A stretch of DNA of 64,000 bases, from NCBI GenBank assembly GCA_905479995.1, contig CAJQON010000004.1, forward strand, positions 98,311-162,310, written 5' to 3'. Position numbers and translations under genes: made by a program. The stretch comes from an uncultured Flavobacteriales bacterium. GTDB lineage: Bacteria > Bacteroidota > Bacteroidia > Flavobacteriales_E > Vicingaceae. The notes beneath the pieces are model-generated. The model saw nothing but the letters and a program-made list of their open reading frames with translations. It did no database searches and was not told the DNA's origin. Below, one piece after another: positions 37,554 to 47,220 of the stretch (positions are counted from its first letter, which is position 1; each line of letters begins with the position of its first letter).

Positions 37554-38081
37554 GGTATTTGGTATTAGTTAATATTAGTTTTAAGAGATCAGGATGATAA
37601 GCAGCGTAAGAAGATCTCTTTATTTCGAAGAGCTGCCGTTTGTGTATTCTTGGAATTCTATTCTTATTTTAAATTAAGAAGTAATTAGAAGAAAGGGAAT
37701 TATTAAGTTTTTTTAAGCAAAAAAATATTAATTCAAAAGAGATAAAACTGTAATTATACAAACAGACTGAAAACAGTTATTTGTTCAATTAGTAATAAGT
37801 TAGAAATGAATTAATGCTGATTGCACTGGGTTAATTTAAGTTTAAAAAGTTCGTAATATTAAGTGTGTTAGATAATTGGTCAATTCATTAAATAACATCA
37901 CAATAATAAGACTTTTTTCTAAACTACAGTAAATTTTATCAAAAACCTTAACTCTTTAATGATACATTGTATGCAATAATTCCAGAAAAAAACACCTTCC
38001 ATCACTTAAACAATTTTTTATTTTTTTACTACTCATCTATGATTTTAAATAATTAATCTATATATTTACTATGTTTATCGA
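37554..38081. other. 528-base intergenic region between divergent genes
   Basis: This AT-rich region separates the beta-helix gene (minus) from the 134-residue gene (plus). Near the minus-strand gene, AAGAGATC (37583-37590) and GATCTCTT (37613-37620) can form an 8-bp stem with a 22-base loop in that gene's 5' leader. Next to the plus-strand gene, TATGTTTA (38070-38077) sits 4 bases before the ATG and may be its -7 box. I see no ORF, tRNA or strong consensus promoter elsewhere. Confidence 0.4.
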
Positions 38082-38486
38082 ATGAATCAATTGTCAAAAA
38101 TAGCTCCCCTAAAAGTTCATGGCGCAACCATAACCTACCGAGACGATCAAATAATTCACATCCATTATGATAGCATATTAATGAGTTTAAAAGATGCTAA
38201 AAACATTATTGATCAGGTAAAAGAAAAAAGCCCATGGAAAATAGCTCCAATATATATTAGTGCCGAACCATTTGCAAGTAATGATCCTGAAGCTCAAAAA
38301 TACTTAGCTGGAGATGAGGTTATGAACCATAGTTCTGCCGTAGGAATATTAGCAAAAAACATTGCTCAAAAAATTGCCATTAATTTTTTCATTAAATTTA
38401 GAAAGCCAACTAAACCCACCAAATTTTTCACTTCAGAAGATGAAGCTATAACATGGCTACAAAGGTTTGAAACCATAGTCAAATAA
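38082..38486 (+). CDS. Conserved hypothetical, possibly STAS/SpoIIAA-like
   Basis: This is a 134-residue soluble protein. The pattern DDQIIHIHYDSILMSLKDAKNIIDQVKE, followed by a strand with IAPIYISAEPFASNDPEAQ, resembles the STAS/SEC14-like hypothetical family common in Flavobacteriales. In that family alternating strands and helices end with a helix near EDEAITWLQRF. The phosphorylatable Ser/Thr of true STAS anti-anti-sigma factors is not clearly placed, so a role in sigma regulation is not supported. A TATGTTTA box lies 4 bases before the ATG. Confidence 0.55.
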   Translation: MNQLSKIAPLKVHGATITYRDDQIIHIHYDSILMSLKDAKNIIDQVKEKSPWKIAPIYISAEPFASNDPEAQKYLAGDEVMNHSSAVGILAKNIAQKIAINFFIKFRKPTKPTKFFTSEDEAITWLQRFETIVK

Positions 38487-38571
38487 AATCATTGTTTTAC
38501 TTTAATAAAAGTTAACCATCAATTCCCGCAAGATTCGTTGATTGATTTTAAAAATATGTACTTTTATTTTT

Positions 38572-39423
38572 ATGCATCCACAGCCCATCATTTGTCCTTA
38601 CTGCCAAAACCCGCTTATAAATACTGGCAACAAAAACTATGCTTGCGATTTAAACCATTGTTTTGATATTGCCAAAGAAGGTTACATCAACTTATTGCCT
38701 GTAAATCAAAAAAAATCAAAAGCTCCGGGTGACAATGAAATGATGATAGCGGCAAGAAGAATTTTTTTAGAATTGGGCTTTTATGACCCGCTAATTGACC
38801 GATTAAAAACAATTATTCAAACTGACTTTAGTTTTAACAATAATCATTTTGTTGCGTTAGATGCAGGCTGTGGAGAAGGCTATTATTCAGAAAAAGTAAT
38901 GAATAACCTCTCTGGACTTACCAGTCAAATTATTGGTACTGATATTTCTAAATATGCCGTAAAAAATGCCGCCAAAAAGTATAAAGAAAACTTTTACTTT
39001 GTAAGTTCTGTTTTTAACTTACCTGTTGCCACCAATAGTACTGACCTTATTCTTTCTATCTTTTCCCCTATTCACTCAGAAGAATTTAGAAGGATTCTTT
39101 CAAAAAATGGATACGTTGTTGTGGTAAGTCCTGGCGAAAACCATTTAAAAGAATTAGCTGAATTAATTTATGAGACTTTTAAACCTCACGAAAATAATGT
39201 AATAGAAAAAATGGCTCCTTCATTTGAGTATCAAACTACCAAAAAAGCCACTTTTAGCATTCATATTAAAGACACTGAAAACTTGCTTATTTTATTAAAA
39301 ATGACTCCTTATTTTTGGAGTACTAGTAAAGAGAATTTAGTTAAAATAGAAAGCTGTAAAGACATTACCATTACTTGCGATTTTAACATTTCTATTTTCA
39401 AACATCGAGTTACTTCATCGTGA
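38572..39423 (+). CDS. RlmA-like rRNA (guanine-N1)-methyltransferase
   Basis: The start is set at the ATG at 38572, since homology begins with ICPYCQNPL. The longer reading from 38542 adds only a hydrophobic decapeptide. The N-terminal zinc site C8, C11, C25 and H29 (C-x2-C-x13-C-x3-H) matches RlmA. The SAM-binding domain follows, with ALDAGCGEGYYSEKV, IGTDISKYAVKNA and LSIFSPIHSEEFRRIL. The family methylates N1 of G745 or G748 in domain II of 23S rRNA. The protein is 283 residues long. It overlaps the flavoprotein gene by 4 bases (GTGA), suggesting coupling. Confidence 0.85.
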   Translation: MHPQPIICPYCQNPLINTGNKNYACDLNHCFDIAKEGYINLLPVNQKKSKAPGDNEMMIAARRIFLELGFYDPLIDRLKTIIQTDFSFNNNHFVALDAGCGEGYYSEKVMNNLSGLTSQIIGTDISKYAVKNAAKKYKENFYFVSSVFNLPVATNSTDLILSIFSPIHSEEFRRILSKNGYVVVVSPGENHLKELAELIYETFKPHENNVIEKMAPSFEYQTTKKATFSIHIKDTENLLILLKMTPYFWSTSKENLVKIESCKDITITCDFNISIFKHRVTSS

Positions 39424-40613
39424 AAAAATCTATAGCAATTATTGGAGGTGGTCCTTCTGCCTTATTAATGGCAGCTTTTCTTGATGTGAACAAGTTCAAG
39501 ATAACCATCTACGAAAAAAACAAAACACTTGGTAGAAAGTTTTTGGTTGCTGGTAAAGGTGGATTTAACTTGACCCATTCAGAACCAATAGCAGAATTAA
39601 TTAAACGCTTTACACCTCCTTCTTTTTTAGAGGAAGTCTTATTAAATTTTAGCAACCAAGACTTAAGAGATTGGCTAAAAAGTATTGATATTAAAACTTT
39701 TATAGGAAGTAGTAAACGCGTATATCCTGAAAAGGACATTAAACCAATTACAGTATTAAATAGTATCCTAGATGTAATCAACAAAAAAGGAGTAAATATT
39801 AAGTATGAACATACCTGGAATGGATGGTCAAACAACAATGAACATTTATTTAATACAAATACCATTGTAAAAGCTGATTACACCATTTTTGCTTTAGGTG
39901 GAAGTAGCTGGAAAGTAACTGGTTCTGATGGAAGTTGGACAACCCTCTTTAAACAAAAAGGAATTAAAGTCAATCCATTTGAAGCTTCCAATTGTGCTTA
40001 CCAAATAGAATGGCCAGATCAATTTATTGCCAAACACGCTGGGATTCCACTAAAAAATATAACCGCAACTTGTTTAGAAAATACGCAAAGAGGAGAAGCG
40101 GTAATTACTCAATTCGGGTTAGAGGGAAATGCAATTTATGCCTTAAGTCCAAAAATACGTTTAGGCTTAATTAACCAACAAAAAGCTATCCTATTTTTGG
40201 ATTTGAAGCCGACACTAACACTTAAACAAGTACACCAAAAATTAATCGAGTCTTCTTTAAAAAACACAACTGATACCTTACGAACTCTTTTGAAATTAAG
40301 CAATGTTCAAATTGGATTGTTAAAGACAATGATTACCAAGGAAGATTTTTTAAACCCTAAAACCTTATCTTATTGTATTAAAAACTTAGAGTTAAAAATT
40401 GTTGGCAGTGCAACAATCGATGAGGCCATCTCTACTGTCGGAGGAATAGCGCGAGATGCCATTAATGAAAATTTTGAGTTAAAAAAATTACCTAACCACT
40501 ACTGCATTGGCGAAATGCTCGATTATGATGCTCCTACTGGCGGATATTTACTTCAATCGTGTTTTTCTACGGGAGTTTTTCTTGCAAAATATTTCAATAA
40601 AAACAATACTTAA
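39420..40613 (+). CDS. BaiN/HI0933-type FAD-dependent oxidoreductase (TIGR03862-like)
   Basis: The product has 397 residues and begins at a GTG that overlaps the stop of the rlmA-like gene. The FAD-binding GxGxxG motif is IAIIGGGPSALLMAAFL. The family hallmark GRKFLVAGKGGFNLTHS follows at about residue 40. The closing block has VGGIARDAINEN and GEMLDYDAPTGGYLLQSCFSTG. Members are predicted NAD(P)/FAD-dependent flavoproteins. BaiN has been linked to bile-acid metabolism in gut bacteria, but that does not transfer to this protein. The reaction is unknown. Hairpin 40680-40701 lies downstream. Confidence 0.85.
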   Translation: MKKSIAIIGGGPSALLMAAFLDVNKFKITIYEKNKTLGRKFLVAGKGGFNLTHSEPIAELIKRFTPPSFLEEVLLNFSNQDLRDWLKSIDIKTFIGSSKRVYPEKDIKPITVLNSILDVINKKGVNIKYEHTWNGWSNNNEHLFNTNTIVKADYTIFALGGSSWKVTGSDGSWTTLFKQKGIKVNPFEASNCAYQIEWPDQFIAKHAGIPLKNITATCLENTQRGEAVITQFGLEGNAIYALSPKIRLGLINQQKAILFLDLKPTLTLKQVHQKLIESSLKNTTDTLRTLLKLSNVQIGLLKTMITKEDFLNPKTLSYCIKNLELKIVGSATIDEAISTVGGIARDAINENFELKKLPNHYCIGEMLDYDAPTGGYLLQSCFSTGVFLAKYFNKNNT

Positions 40614-40679
40614 TATATGTTTCATTCATTTGCAAATTACCATAGCAACAAGTAAGTTTCGCCCTTAAAAAACATGCCC

Positions 40680-40701
40680 CAATCCGTTCTTAAACGGATT
40701 G
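40680..40701. other. 9-bp perfect hairpin overlapping the -33 element of the orphan response regulator
   Basis: CAATCCGTT (40680-40688) pairs with AACGGATTG (40693-40701) with a 4-base loop. No T-tract follows, so it is a poor terminator for the flavoprotein gene. The last three bases, TTG (40699-40701), are the -33 element of the next promoter. A palindrome here could be an operator. Confidence 0.5.
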
Positions 40702-40729
40702 TCCAGTAATTTTATATCTACTATTTTTG
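40699..40729 (+). promoter_or_regulatory. Promoter TTG-N20-TATTTTTG of the orphan response regulator
   Basis: TTG (40699-40701) and TATTTTTG (40722-40729) are 20 bases apart, an exact Bacteroidota-type promoter. The box ends 4 bases before the ATG at 40734, so the predicted start site falls on or next to the A of the start codon, pointing to a leaderless mRNA. Confidence 0.65.
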
Positions 40730-40733
40730 GGAA

Positions 40734-41387
40734 ATGAAAATAGAAATTTCCGTAGTTGATGACCATAACCTTTTGAGAAAAGGGCTCATTCAAATTATAA
40801 AAAAATTCGAAAACATTACAGTTGATAGAGAGTTTGAAGATGGATTGGATTACATTAACCATGTAATTGAATATCCTGAGGACACTGCAGGAATTGTATT
40901 ACTAGACTATCACATGCCAAAAATGGATGGAATTGAAGTATGCCTATGGCTGAAGAAGAACGCGAGACACATTAAGGCTATTATTATTTCACAATACGAT
41001 GATAGCGGAACTATAAAAAGGCTAGTTCAAAGTGGAGCATCAGGGTATTTACTTAAAGAAACCTCCTTAGAAGAACTAGAAAATGCAATTTTAGAGGTAT
41101 CCGCAAACGGGTTTTATTTAAACGAAAATTTAAACTCACAAGCCATTGCTAAATTGGTTAAAACAAAAAATATTAACTCAAGTTTTAGAAAAAACATCTC
41201 TTTAACTAAGCGCGAGAAAGAAGTTGCTCAATTAATTTGTCTTGAATTATCGTATAAAGAAATTGCAGATAAACTGGACATTAGCAAAAGAACTGTTGAA
41301 ACCCATAAAGATCATATTTTAAGAAAAATAGGCGCAACTAAAGTGACTGGAATTGTAGTTTATGCCGCAAAAAAAGGTTGGATTTAA
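40734..41387 (+). CDS. Orphan NarL/FixJ-type response regulator
   Basis: This 217-residue protein has a receiver domain (about 1-125). Acidic pocket residues DD lie at 9-10, the phosphoacceptor is D58 in GIVLLDYHMPKMDG, and the conserved lysine is in GYLLKE. The LuxR-type helix-turn-helix (about 150-215) contains LTKREKEVAQLICLELSYKEIADKLDISKRTVETH. It is a DNA-binding transcription factor activated by phosphorylation. No histidine kinase is adjacent. The kinase at 44937 belongs to an OmpR-type pair. It converges on the AddB-like gene (21-base gap). Confidence 0.93.
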   Translation: MKIEISVVDDHNLLRKGLIQIIKKFENITVDREFEDGLDYINHVIEYPEDTAGIVLLDYHMPKMDGIEVCLWLKKNARHIKAIIISQYDDSGTIKRLVQSGASGYLLKETSLEELENAILEVSANGFYLNENLNSQAIAKLVKTKNINSSFRKNISLTKREKEVAQLICLELSYKEIADKLDISKRTVETHKDHILRKIGATKVTGIVVYAAKKGWI

Positions 41388-41408
41388 ATGCATTAACTTT
41401 TGTGGTAA

Positions 41409-44186
41409 TTATTGACAAAATTTACACCACTTTGCATCATGTTGATGTTCAAAACACTTAGTCTCATCGTAAATATTCTCAATAAGTTCAACCAAAACAG
41501 CTTCAAATTCCAGTAATAATTCTGAATCTATTGTTTTGTTTTTATCCAAAGTAAATGGCATAAACCCTGAACTCAATTTTCTAAACGAAATAATACCCGA
41601 ATGTAATCCCAATTCAGGTAATGAATTTGTTTTGCTGTACATCAATGCATACATCATTAACTGAAAAGCCTTACCTCTTTTAGACTCTAATAACTCTTCG
41701 GTACTTTTTATTTTTAAATCCCCAGGTTCAACCAAACCAGTTTTATAGTCAATAACCCTTAATTGACCTTTATAAGTATCAATTCTATCGGCTTTCCCTT
41801 TTAATTTCACTCGCTCGTTTCCAACAATAACCTCTCCATTTAGCTCTTTTTCTAGCACATTAATATATAAGTCATCTGGTTTCCCTTTTATTAAAGCTAA
41901 CTCATTCTTAATAAAGGTGCTTACATAATTTTGAGCCACATTCAGCGTCAATAAATTCTTCCCAGTTTTTAACTCTCTTTCATTATAATGCTCTGCAAAA
42001 ACAGCAAAAACAGTAGTTTCAACGTTTTTAAGCAATACTTTCAAGTCATATTCCGTAATGTTTTTATTTTCAAAAGGCTTATACAAAACCTCCAAACTAT
42101 CGTGAACAAAAGTTCCGAAGGTTTTCATTTCAATCGTTTCCTCTACTTCGTCCGGATCACCAACTCCTAAAACATATTTATAGTAAAAATCTAAAGGACA
42201 CTCTACATAAGTACTTAAGGCTGATGGCGAAAACCCTGACAAAAAACGTTCTTTTATCTTTTTTACAATAGCAGCCGTTTTTTGAACCTTTGGCTCAGTC
42301 AAAACCTTATCTATTGTAGGGTATGAAATCAACCGTTTGGTTATACTAATGTTTGAATTGAATTTAGGTAACTCATTTTCAATTTGCGTTACAAAACGAC
42401 TCTGTTCTCCACTACCAAACTCATTGGTTTGAGTATTGTGTAAAATGGTAACGTTTTCAGCATTTTGAATTAATCGGTAAAAGTGATATGCATAAACTGC
42501 ATCTTTCTCTACATGTGTCGGCAAATCATACACCCGTTTTATATCAAAAGGAATAAAGGAATTGAATGTTTTACCAGCAGGTAAAGTCCCTTCATTAGCA
42601 GACAATAACACAATGTTTTTGAAATCTATATTTCTGGTCTCTAACATCCCAAGAACCTGAAGTCCACGTAAAGGCTCTCCATATAACTCAATGGTAAAGG
42701 AGCTTAGTATTTGATGGTAAATTGAATAAAACCCTTTTACATTTTCTACAAAAGGATATTTAGTAGTTAATGTAACTATTTGTTTAAACAGCTTTGCAAA
42801 TTGAAACAAGTATTCCAACTCTATCGTTACCTTATCTTTTTCAGTTTTATTGGCTAAATAATATTTTTTACCTAACTCAATATACAAACTACATTGTTTT
42901 AAAATGTTAGAAATTTCAACTGTTGTAACAAATGGGGTATTCAACTGACCATTGACCCAGTCTAGCTTTTCTTTATTAATAAAGGCCCAATTATTTTTAA
43001 CGATGTGCTTTTTAATTGTATTACAAACTTCTCTGGTAAATATAATTTGACTAAAAGGAAGTTGAAGCAACTTCAACAAATCTTTATGATGGTAAGTTAG
43101 CTGGCCATTATATCCAAACCGCTCTGCGTTGACTAAAGTGGTGAAATAAATTTCAAAGAAGTTATTTAGTGGTGTATTTTTTAAAGGATACCCCATGGTA
43201 ACATTAATGTTATCTATAGATTGAGGTAACGATTGTAATACTGGAACCAATAAATTTTCATCGGCCAAAACAACGGCTGTTTCGGTAAATTCTTGCGGAT
43301 TAATCTCTGATAAAATGTTGGTTAAATATTTGGCCTGACCAATGTTCTGTGGCACTCCCAACACATCAATATTTTTACTTGAGTTTTTAAATTTTTCACT
43401 AATATAATTAAAGGGAGAAAATACATCCTTCTTTTTCCATTCCCTCAAAAACAATCCACTTTCCTGAATGTTATCATCTAGGTAATAATGATCAGCATCA
43501 AAAATAACTTCACATTTTTTTTGCTTCTTGAGCACAGATATAATTTGAACTTCTGCTTTATTTAATGCATTAAATCCTGCAAAAATGAGTTTTTTAGAGT
43601 CTATTTTGCTTGCTATAAACTCTTCAGGATTCGCTTTTAAGTTTTCGCTAACTTTTCTATATGCTAAGCCCTGGTAGGCCAAATTATTTTCAGTAAGATG
43701 TTTTGAAAAGAGAGTGTAAAGCTCTCCAAGTTGCTTCCAAAATTTTAAGTATTGCTGCTGAAATTCGGTAACCTCTCCTTCTCCAACATTCCATACTTCT
43801 ATTGCTCTAGCTTCATTAATGTGCTTAAACAATTGATCTGTTGGCACCAAGTATCTATCAATTTCATTAAAATCATGCAATAAAATCTGTCCCCATTTAG
43901 CAAACTCATCAAAAGATTCATAGTCTTTTGTATTTTTTCGATAAACGCTATACAACTCAAAAAGCTGAGTGGTATTATCTATTATTTCTGCTTCAGACAA
44001 CTGTTCAATCAATTCTTCTGTTCCAATTATATGGGGCAACCAAATAGGGTCACTAATTAATTTACTTAAACTACGTTTTAGAAATAATGCAGCCCTTTTG
44101 TTGGGCAATACTACAGTAATATCACTCAATTCAGTTTTAAATTCAGTGATAAGGTGTTTTGCTATTTTTTGAAGAAAAGTATCCAA
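41409..44186 (-). CDS. AddB-like PD-(D/E)XK nuclease with C-terminal iron-sulfur site
   Basis: This large 925-residue protein has an inactive-helicase-like N-terminal part (DITVVLPNKRAALFLKRSL). A C-terminal nuclease domain follows: FSPSALSTYVECPLDFYYKY, the histidine block GTFVHDSLEVLY, and the catalytic core KGKADRIDTYKGQLRVIDYKTG. The cysteines of ECPLDF and of the C-terminal C-x9-C-x2-C (ending KWCKFCQ) match the four-Cys iron-sulfur clamp of AddB/RecB-family nucleases. Bacteroidota pair such proteins with an AddA/UvrD-like helicase for double-strand break processing, but no partner is seen here. It starts 23 bases after the OmpR-type regulator and is likely in its operon. Confidence 0.82.
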   Translation of the reverse strand: MDTFLQKIAKHLITEFKTELSDITVVLPNKRAALFLKRSLSKLISDPIWLPHIIGTEELIEQLSEAEIIDNTTQLFELYSVYRKNTKDYESFDEFAKWGQILLHDFNEIDRYLVPTDQLFKHINEARAIEVWNVGEGEVTEFQQQYLKFWKQLGELYTLFSKHLTENNLAYQGLAYRKVSENLKANPEEFIASKIDSKKLIFAGFNALNKAEVQIISVLKKQKKCEVIFDADHYYLDDNIQESGLFLREWKKKDVFSPFNYISEKFKNSSKNIDVLGVPQNIGQAKYLTNILSEINPQEFTETAVVLADENLLVPVLQSLPQSIDNINVTMGYPLKNTPLNNFFEIYFTTLVNAERFGYNGQLTYHHKDLLKLLQLPFSQIIFTREVCNTIKKHIVKNNWAFINKEKLDWVNGQLNTPFVTTVEISNILKQCSLYIELGKKYYLANKTEKDKVTIELEYLFQFAKLFKQIVTLTTKYPFVENVKGFYSIYHQILSSFTIELYGEPLRGLQVLGMLETRNIDFKNIVLLSANEGTLPAGKTFNSFIPFDIKRVYDLPTHVEKDAVYAYHFYRLIQNAENVTILHNTQTNEFGSGEQSRFVTQIENELPKFNSNISITKRLISYPTIDKVLTEPKVQKTAAIVKKIKERFLSGFSPSALSTYVECPLDFYYKYVLGVGDPDEVEETIEMKTFGTFVHDSLEVLYKPFENKNITEYDLKVLLKNVETTVFAVFAEHYNERELKTGKNLLTLNVAQNYVSTFIKNELALIKGKPDDLYINVLEKELNGEVIVGNERVKLKGKADRIDTYKGQLRVIDYKTGLVEPGDLKIKSTEELLESKRGKAFQLMMYALMYSKTNSLPELGLHSGIISFRKLSSGFMPFTLDKNKTIDSELLLEFEAVLVELIENIYDETKCFEHQHDAKWCKFCQ

Positions 44187-44209
44187 GAATAAATTGTAAA
44201 AAAACGAAG

Positions 44210-44917
44210 TTATTTAACCTCAAGCTTAAATCCAACTCCATGTACATTTGTTATTGAAATAGTATCATTGGCAGAAAGATATTTCCTTAGTTTAGAGATA
44301 AATACATCTAAACTTCTCCCACTAAAATAGTCATCATTGCCCCAAATATTTTTTAGAATCAATTCTCTAGAAGCAATATCATTCATATTCTCACACAAAA
44401 AAGCCAATATTCTGGCTTCTCTTTTTGTTAAATTTTGTTCTTTGGTTTTGTTTGTCAGTTTTTGATTTTTCACATCAAAATCATACGCTCCTATTTTGTA
44501 ATTATCTACTTTCTCATCTTGATCTATACCCAATATTTTTGTTCGCCTCAAAACAGCTTCAATTCTAAGTATAAACTCCTGAAAATCGAAAGGTTTTGTA
44601 ATGTAGTCATCAGCACCAAGCATAAAACCCTTAACCTTGTCTATTTGCATTGTTTTAGCTGTTAAAAAAATAATAGGTACCTCTTTATTTACATCTCTTA
44701 TTGTTTCAGCTACAGCAAAACCATCCTTTTTAGGCATCATAACATCTAAAATACAAAGGTCAAAGTGATTGCTAGCAAAAGTCTTTTGTGCAATCTCTCC
44801 GTCCGAACACAGCGTTACCTTAAAGCCATTTGCCTTCAAATTGTCTTGAACCACAAAGCCCAAGTTGCTATCATCTTCCGCTAAAAGTATATGTATATTT
44901 TGTGCTTCTTTTCCCAT
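44210..44917 (-). CDS. OmpR/PhoB-family response regulator
   Basis: This 235-residue protein has a receiver domain with IHILLAEDDSNLG, the phosphoacceptor D58 in FDLCILDVMMPKKDG and the KPF motif (ADDYITKPFDFQEF). The C-terminal winged helix has LTKREARILAFLCE and the recognition region ELILKNIWGNDDYFSGRSLDVFISKLRKYL. It is the cognate partner of the histidine kinase encoded 19 bases upstream. It should control genes in response to that kinase's signal, which is unknown. Confidence 0.95.
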   Translation of the reverse strand: MGKEAQNIHILLAEDDSNLGFVVQDNLKANGFKVTLCSDGEIAQKTFASNHFDLCILDVMMPKKDGFAVAETIRDVNKEVPIIFLTAKTMQIDKVKGFMLGADDYITKPFDFQEFILRIEAVLRRTKILGIDQDEKVDNYKIGAYDFDVKNQKLTNKTKEQNLTKREARILAFLCENMNDIASRELILKNIWGNDDYFSGRSLDVFISKLRKYLSANDTISITNVHGVGFKLEVK

Positions 44918-44936
44918 ATTTTTTTCCTTAAATAAA

Positions 44937-46205
44937 CTACAACGGTAGTCTTATTACAAAGGTAGAACCTTCATTTTCTTCACTTATTAACTTTACACTT
45001 CCCGAATAAGCTTCTACTATTGTTTTTACATAATTTAAACCTAAACCAAAGCCTTTTACATCGTGAACATTTCCTGTTGGCGCTCTGTAAAATTTATCGA
45101 ATATAAACTTGTGACTATCTTTTGAAATACCCACCCCATTATCTTTTACACTTATTTCAATACTTCCTTTATGGTCATTGGTTGACACCAAAACTTCTGG
45201 CCGATCTTCAGAGTACTTTATTGCATTGTCAATAAGATTATGAAGCGCATTTGTTATGTGAACCCTATCTCCATAAAAGATAAACTTTTCAGCTTTCAAG
45301 TCAACATTTAACTCGCCATTTCGCTCTTGCACAATTAAGCCAAAACTCTTTACTGAAGCAGTAATTAATTGATGTAAATCTAACTCCTCATCCTCAAGTC
45401 TTAACTTGTCTTTATCTAATGTAGCCAATTGTAAAACCTTATCTACCTGGTTTTTTAATCGATTATTTTCATCTTTAATTATACCCGCATAATTAGCCAA
45501 ACGACCAGGCTCATTGGCAATATCATCACTCAACAACACCTCCGCAGAAAGAGAAATTGTTGAAATAGGCGTTTTAAATTCATGTGTTATATTATTGATA
45601 AAATCGTTTTTTATTTCAGACAATCGTTTTTGTTTTAGAATAACAAAAATGGTATATGCAAAGAAAATCATGATAACCAAAATAATAAAAGAAGAGAACA
45701 ACCAAATCCCCATTTCATTTAAAATGTACGATTGCTTAGAAGGGAAATAGACACCAAAATAATGGCCATCTCTATCCCAAATCATATTATATGATTTAGA
45801 TTGTAAATGATTTTGCTCTTGATTATCAAGAGATACATACTGACCAAAAACTATGGAATCGGTAAAACAATCATAAATTACATATTCAAAATCTACTTTA
45901 ATGTTTCGCTCAACAAATTCATTTTTCAATAAATTTTCTAATAAATAAGGATTAACCGTATCGTTTATAAGTGTTACATAGTAGTTTGAACTTACTTGCT
46001 TTACAGGATTAAACAATTCTGACTCATCTTCATGAATACTCAACAATTCATGCGTTACATTATCTAAGGCCAAACGAACTCGTTCGTTAAATTGTTTTTC
46101 TTGGAGGTTGTATGCCTTTTTTACCCAATAAATTTGAGTAGCAACTATTCCAACCAACGAAAACGTTGCCAAAAAAATGATAATACGTATGGTTTTTCTA
46201 TTCAT
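44937..46205 (-). CDS. Membrane sensor histidine kinase
   Basis: This 422-residue protein has TM1 at about 7-28 (IRIIIFLATFSLVGIVATQI), a periplasmic sensor region of about 130 residues with no recognised domain, and TM2 at about 168-190. A HisKA dimerisation domain follows with phosphoacceptor NITHEFKTPISTIS. The HATPase_c domain has N-box LHNLIDNAIKYS, G1 DNGVGISKD and G2 GFGLGLNYVK. It signals to the OmpR-type regulator in the same operon (HK-RR-AddB-like nuclease). It is divergent from fabD with a 109-base intergenic region. Confidence 0.95.
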   Translation of the reverse strand: MNRKTIRIIIFLATFSLVGIVATQIYWVKKAYNLQEKQFNERVRLALDNVTHELLSIHEDESELFNPVKQVSSNYYVTLINDTVNPYLLENLLKNEFVERNIKVDFEYVIYDCFTDSIVFGQYVSLDNQEQNHLQSKSYNMIWDRDGHYFGVYFPSKQSYILNEMGIWLFSSFIILVIMIFFAYTIFVILKQKRLSEIKNDFINNITHEFKTPISTISLSAEVLLSDDIANEPGRLANYAGIIKDENNRLKNQVDKVLQLATLDKDKLRLEDEELDLHQLITASVKSFGLIVQERNGELNVDLKAEKFIFYGDRVHITNALHNLIDNAIKYSEDRPEVLVSTNDHKGSIEISVKDNGVGISKDSHKFIFDKFYRAPTGNVHDVKGFGLGLNYVKTIVEAYSGSVKLISEENEGSTFVIRLPL

Positions 46206-46314
46206 TTTAGATAAAAGTAATCAATTTGATGCTTTAAAATGAAAAACCCATTTCGTTAACACTTTTTTAATTTATGACTACTTTTACACTTTCAAAAAAA
46301 CTAAAATTGAACAG

Positions 46315-47190
46315 ATGAAAGCATACGTTTTTCCGGGGCAAGGATCCCAATTTGTAGGAATGGGTAAAGATTTATACGATAGTTCGGCATTGGCCAAAGA
46401 ACTATTTGATCAAGCAAATGAAATATTAGGGTTTAGAATTACCGACATTATGTTTGAAGGAACAGATGAGGAGCTAAAACAAACTAAAGTAACACAACCT
46501 GCTATATTTTTGCATTCTGTTATTTTAGCCAAAACATTAGGCGATGATTTTCAACCAGCTATGGTTGCCGGACATTCTTTAGGTGAATTTTCTGCATTAG
46601 TAGCAAATGGAACATTAAACTTTGAAGACGCTTTAAAATTGGTTTCAGCAAGAGCTTTAGCCATGCAAAAAGCTTGTGAAGTTGAACCATCTACCATGGC
46701 TGCAATACTTAGCCTAGAAGATGACGTTGTAGAAAAAATATGTGCTGATATAGATGGAGTTGTAGTTGCTGCCAACTACAACTGTCCAGGTCAATTGGTT
46801 ATTTCTGGAACAATAGATGCTATTAATGCTGCATGTGAAAAATTATTAGCTGCCGGTGCAAGAAGAGCATTAGTTCTTCCTGTAGGAGGAGCATTTCACT
46901 CTCCATTAATGGAACCTGCAAGAGAAGAGTTAGAACAAGCCATTAATAACACAACTTTTAATACTCCAACTTGTCCTATTTACCAAAACGTTCCTTCTTG
47001 GCCAGTTACAGATCCAGAAGAAATTAAAACTAACTTAATTGCTCAGCTAACAGCTCCTGTAAAATGGACTCAAACTATGCAACATATGTTAGCAGATGGA
47101 GCAACTAACATTACTGAAGTAGGTCCTGGAAAAGTATTACAAGGTTTATTTAAAAAGATAGATAGAGCGCTCGAAACTCAAAGTGCTTAA
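46315..47190 (+). CDS. fabD: Malonyl-CoA:ACP transacylase, FabD
   Basis: It loads malonyl groups onto acyl carrier protein for fatty-acid synthesis. The catalytic serine is S88 in GHSLGEFSALV. FPGQGSQFVGMG starts the protein, and GGAFHSPLM carries the catalytic histidine. At 291 residues it has the usual length. It stands alone, without other fab genes nearby, and is followed by a strong terminator. A TACTTTTA box at 46279-46286 is the likely -7 element. Confidence 0.96.
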   Translation: MKAYVFPGQGSQFVGMGKDLYDSSALAKELFDQANEILGFRITDIMFEGTDEELKQTKVTQPAIFLHSVILAKTLGDDFQPAMVAGHSLGEFSALVANGTLNFEDALKLVSARALAMQKACEVEPSTMAAILSLEDDVVEKICADIDGVVVAANYNCPGQLVISGTIDAINAACEKLLAAGARRALVLPVGGAFHSPLMEPAREELEQAINNTTFNTPTCPIYQNVPSWPVTDPEEIKTNLIAQLTAPVKWTQTMQHMLADGATNITEVGPGKVLQGLFKKIDRALETQSA

Positions 47191-47220
47191 GCATTATTCT
47201 TCCTAAACAAATTAACACCA

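Noticed and set aside
40734..46205. Orphan LuxR-type regulator paired with the nearby histidine kinase
   Set aside because: The kinase has its own OmpR-type partner 19 bases downstream, and the LuxR-type gene is on the opposite strand about 3.5 kb away.
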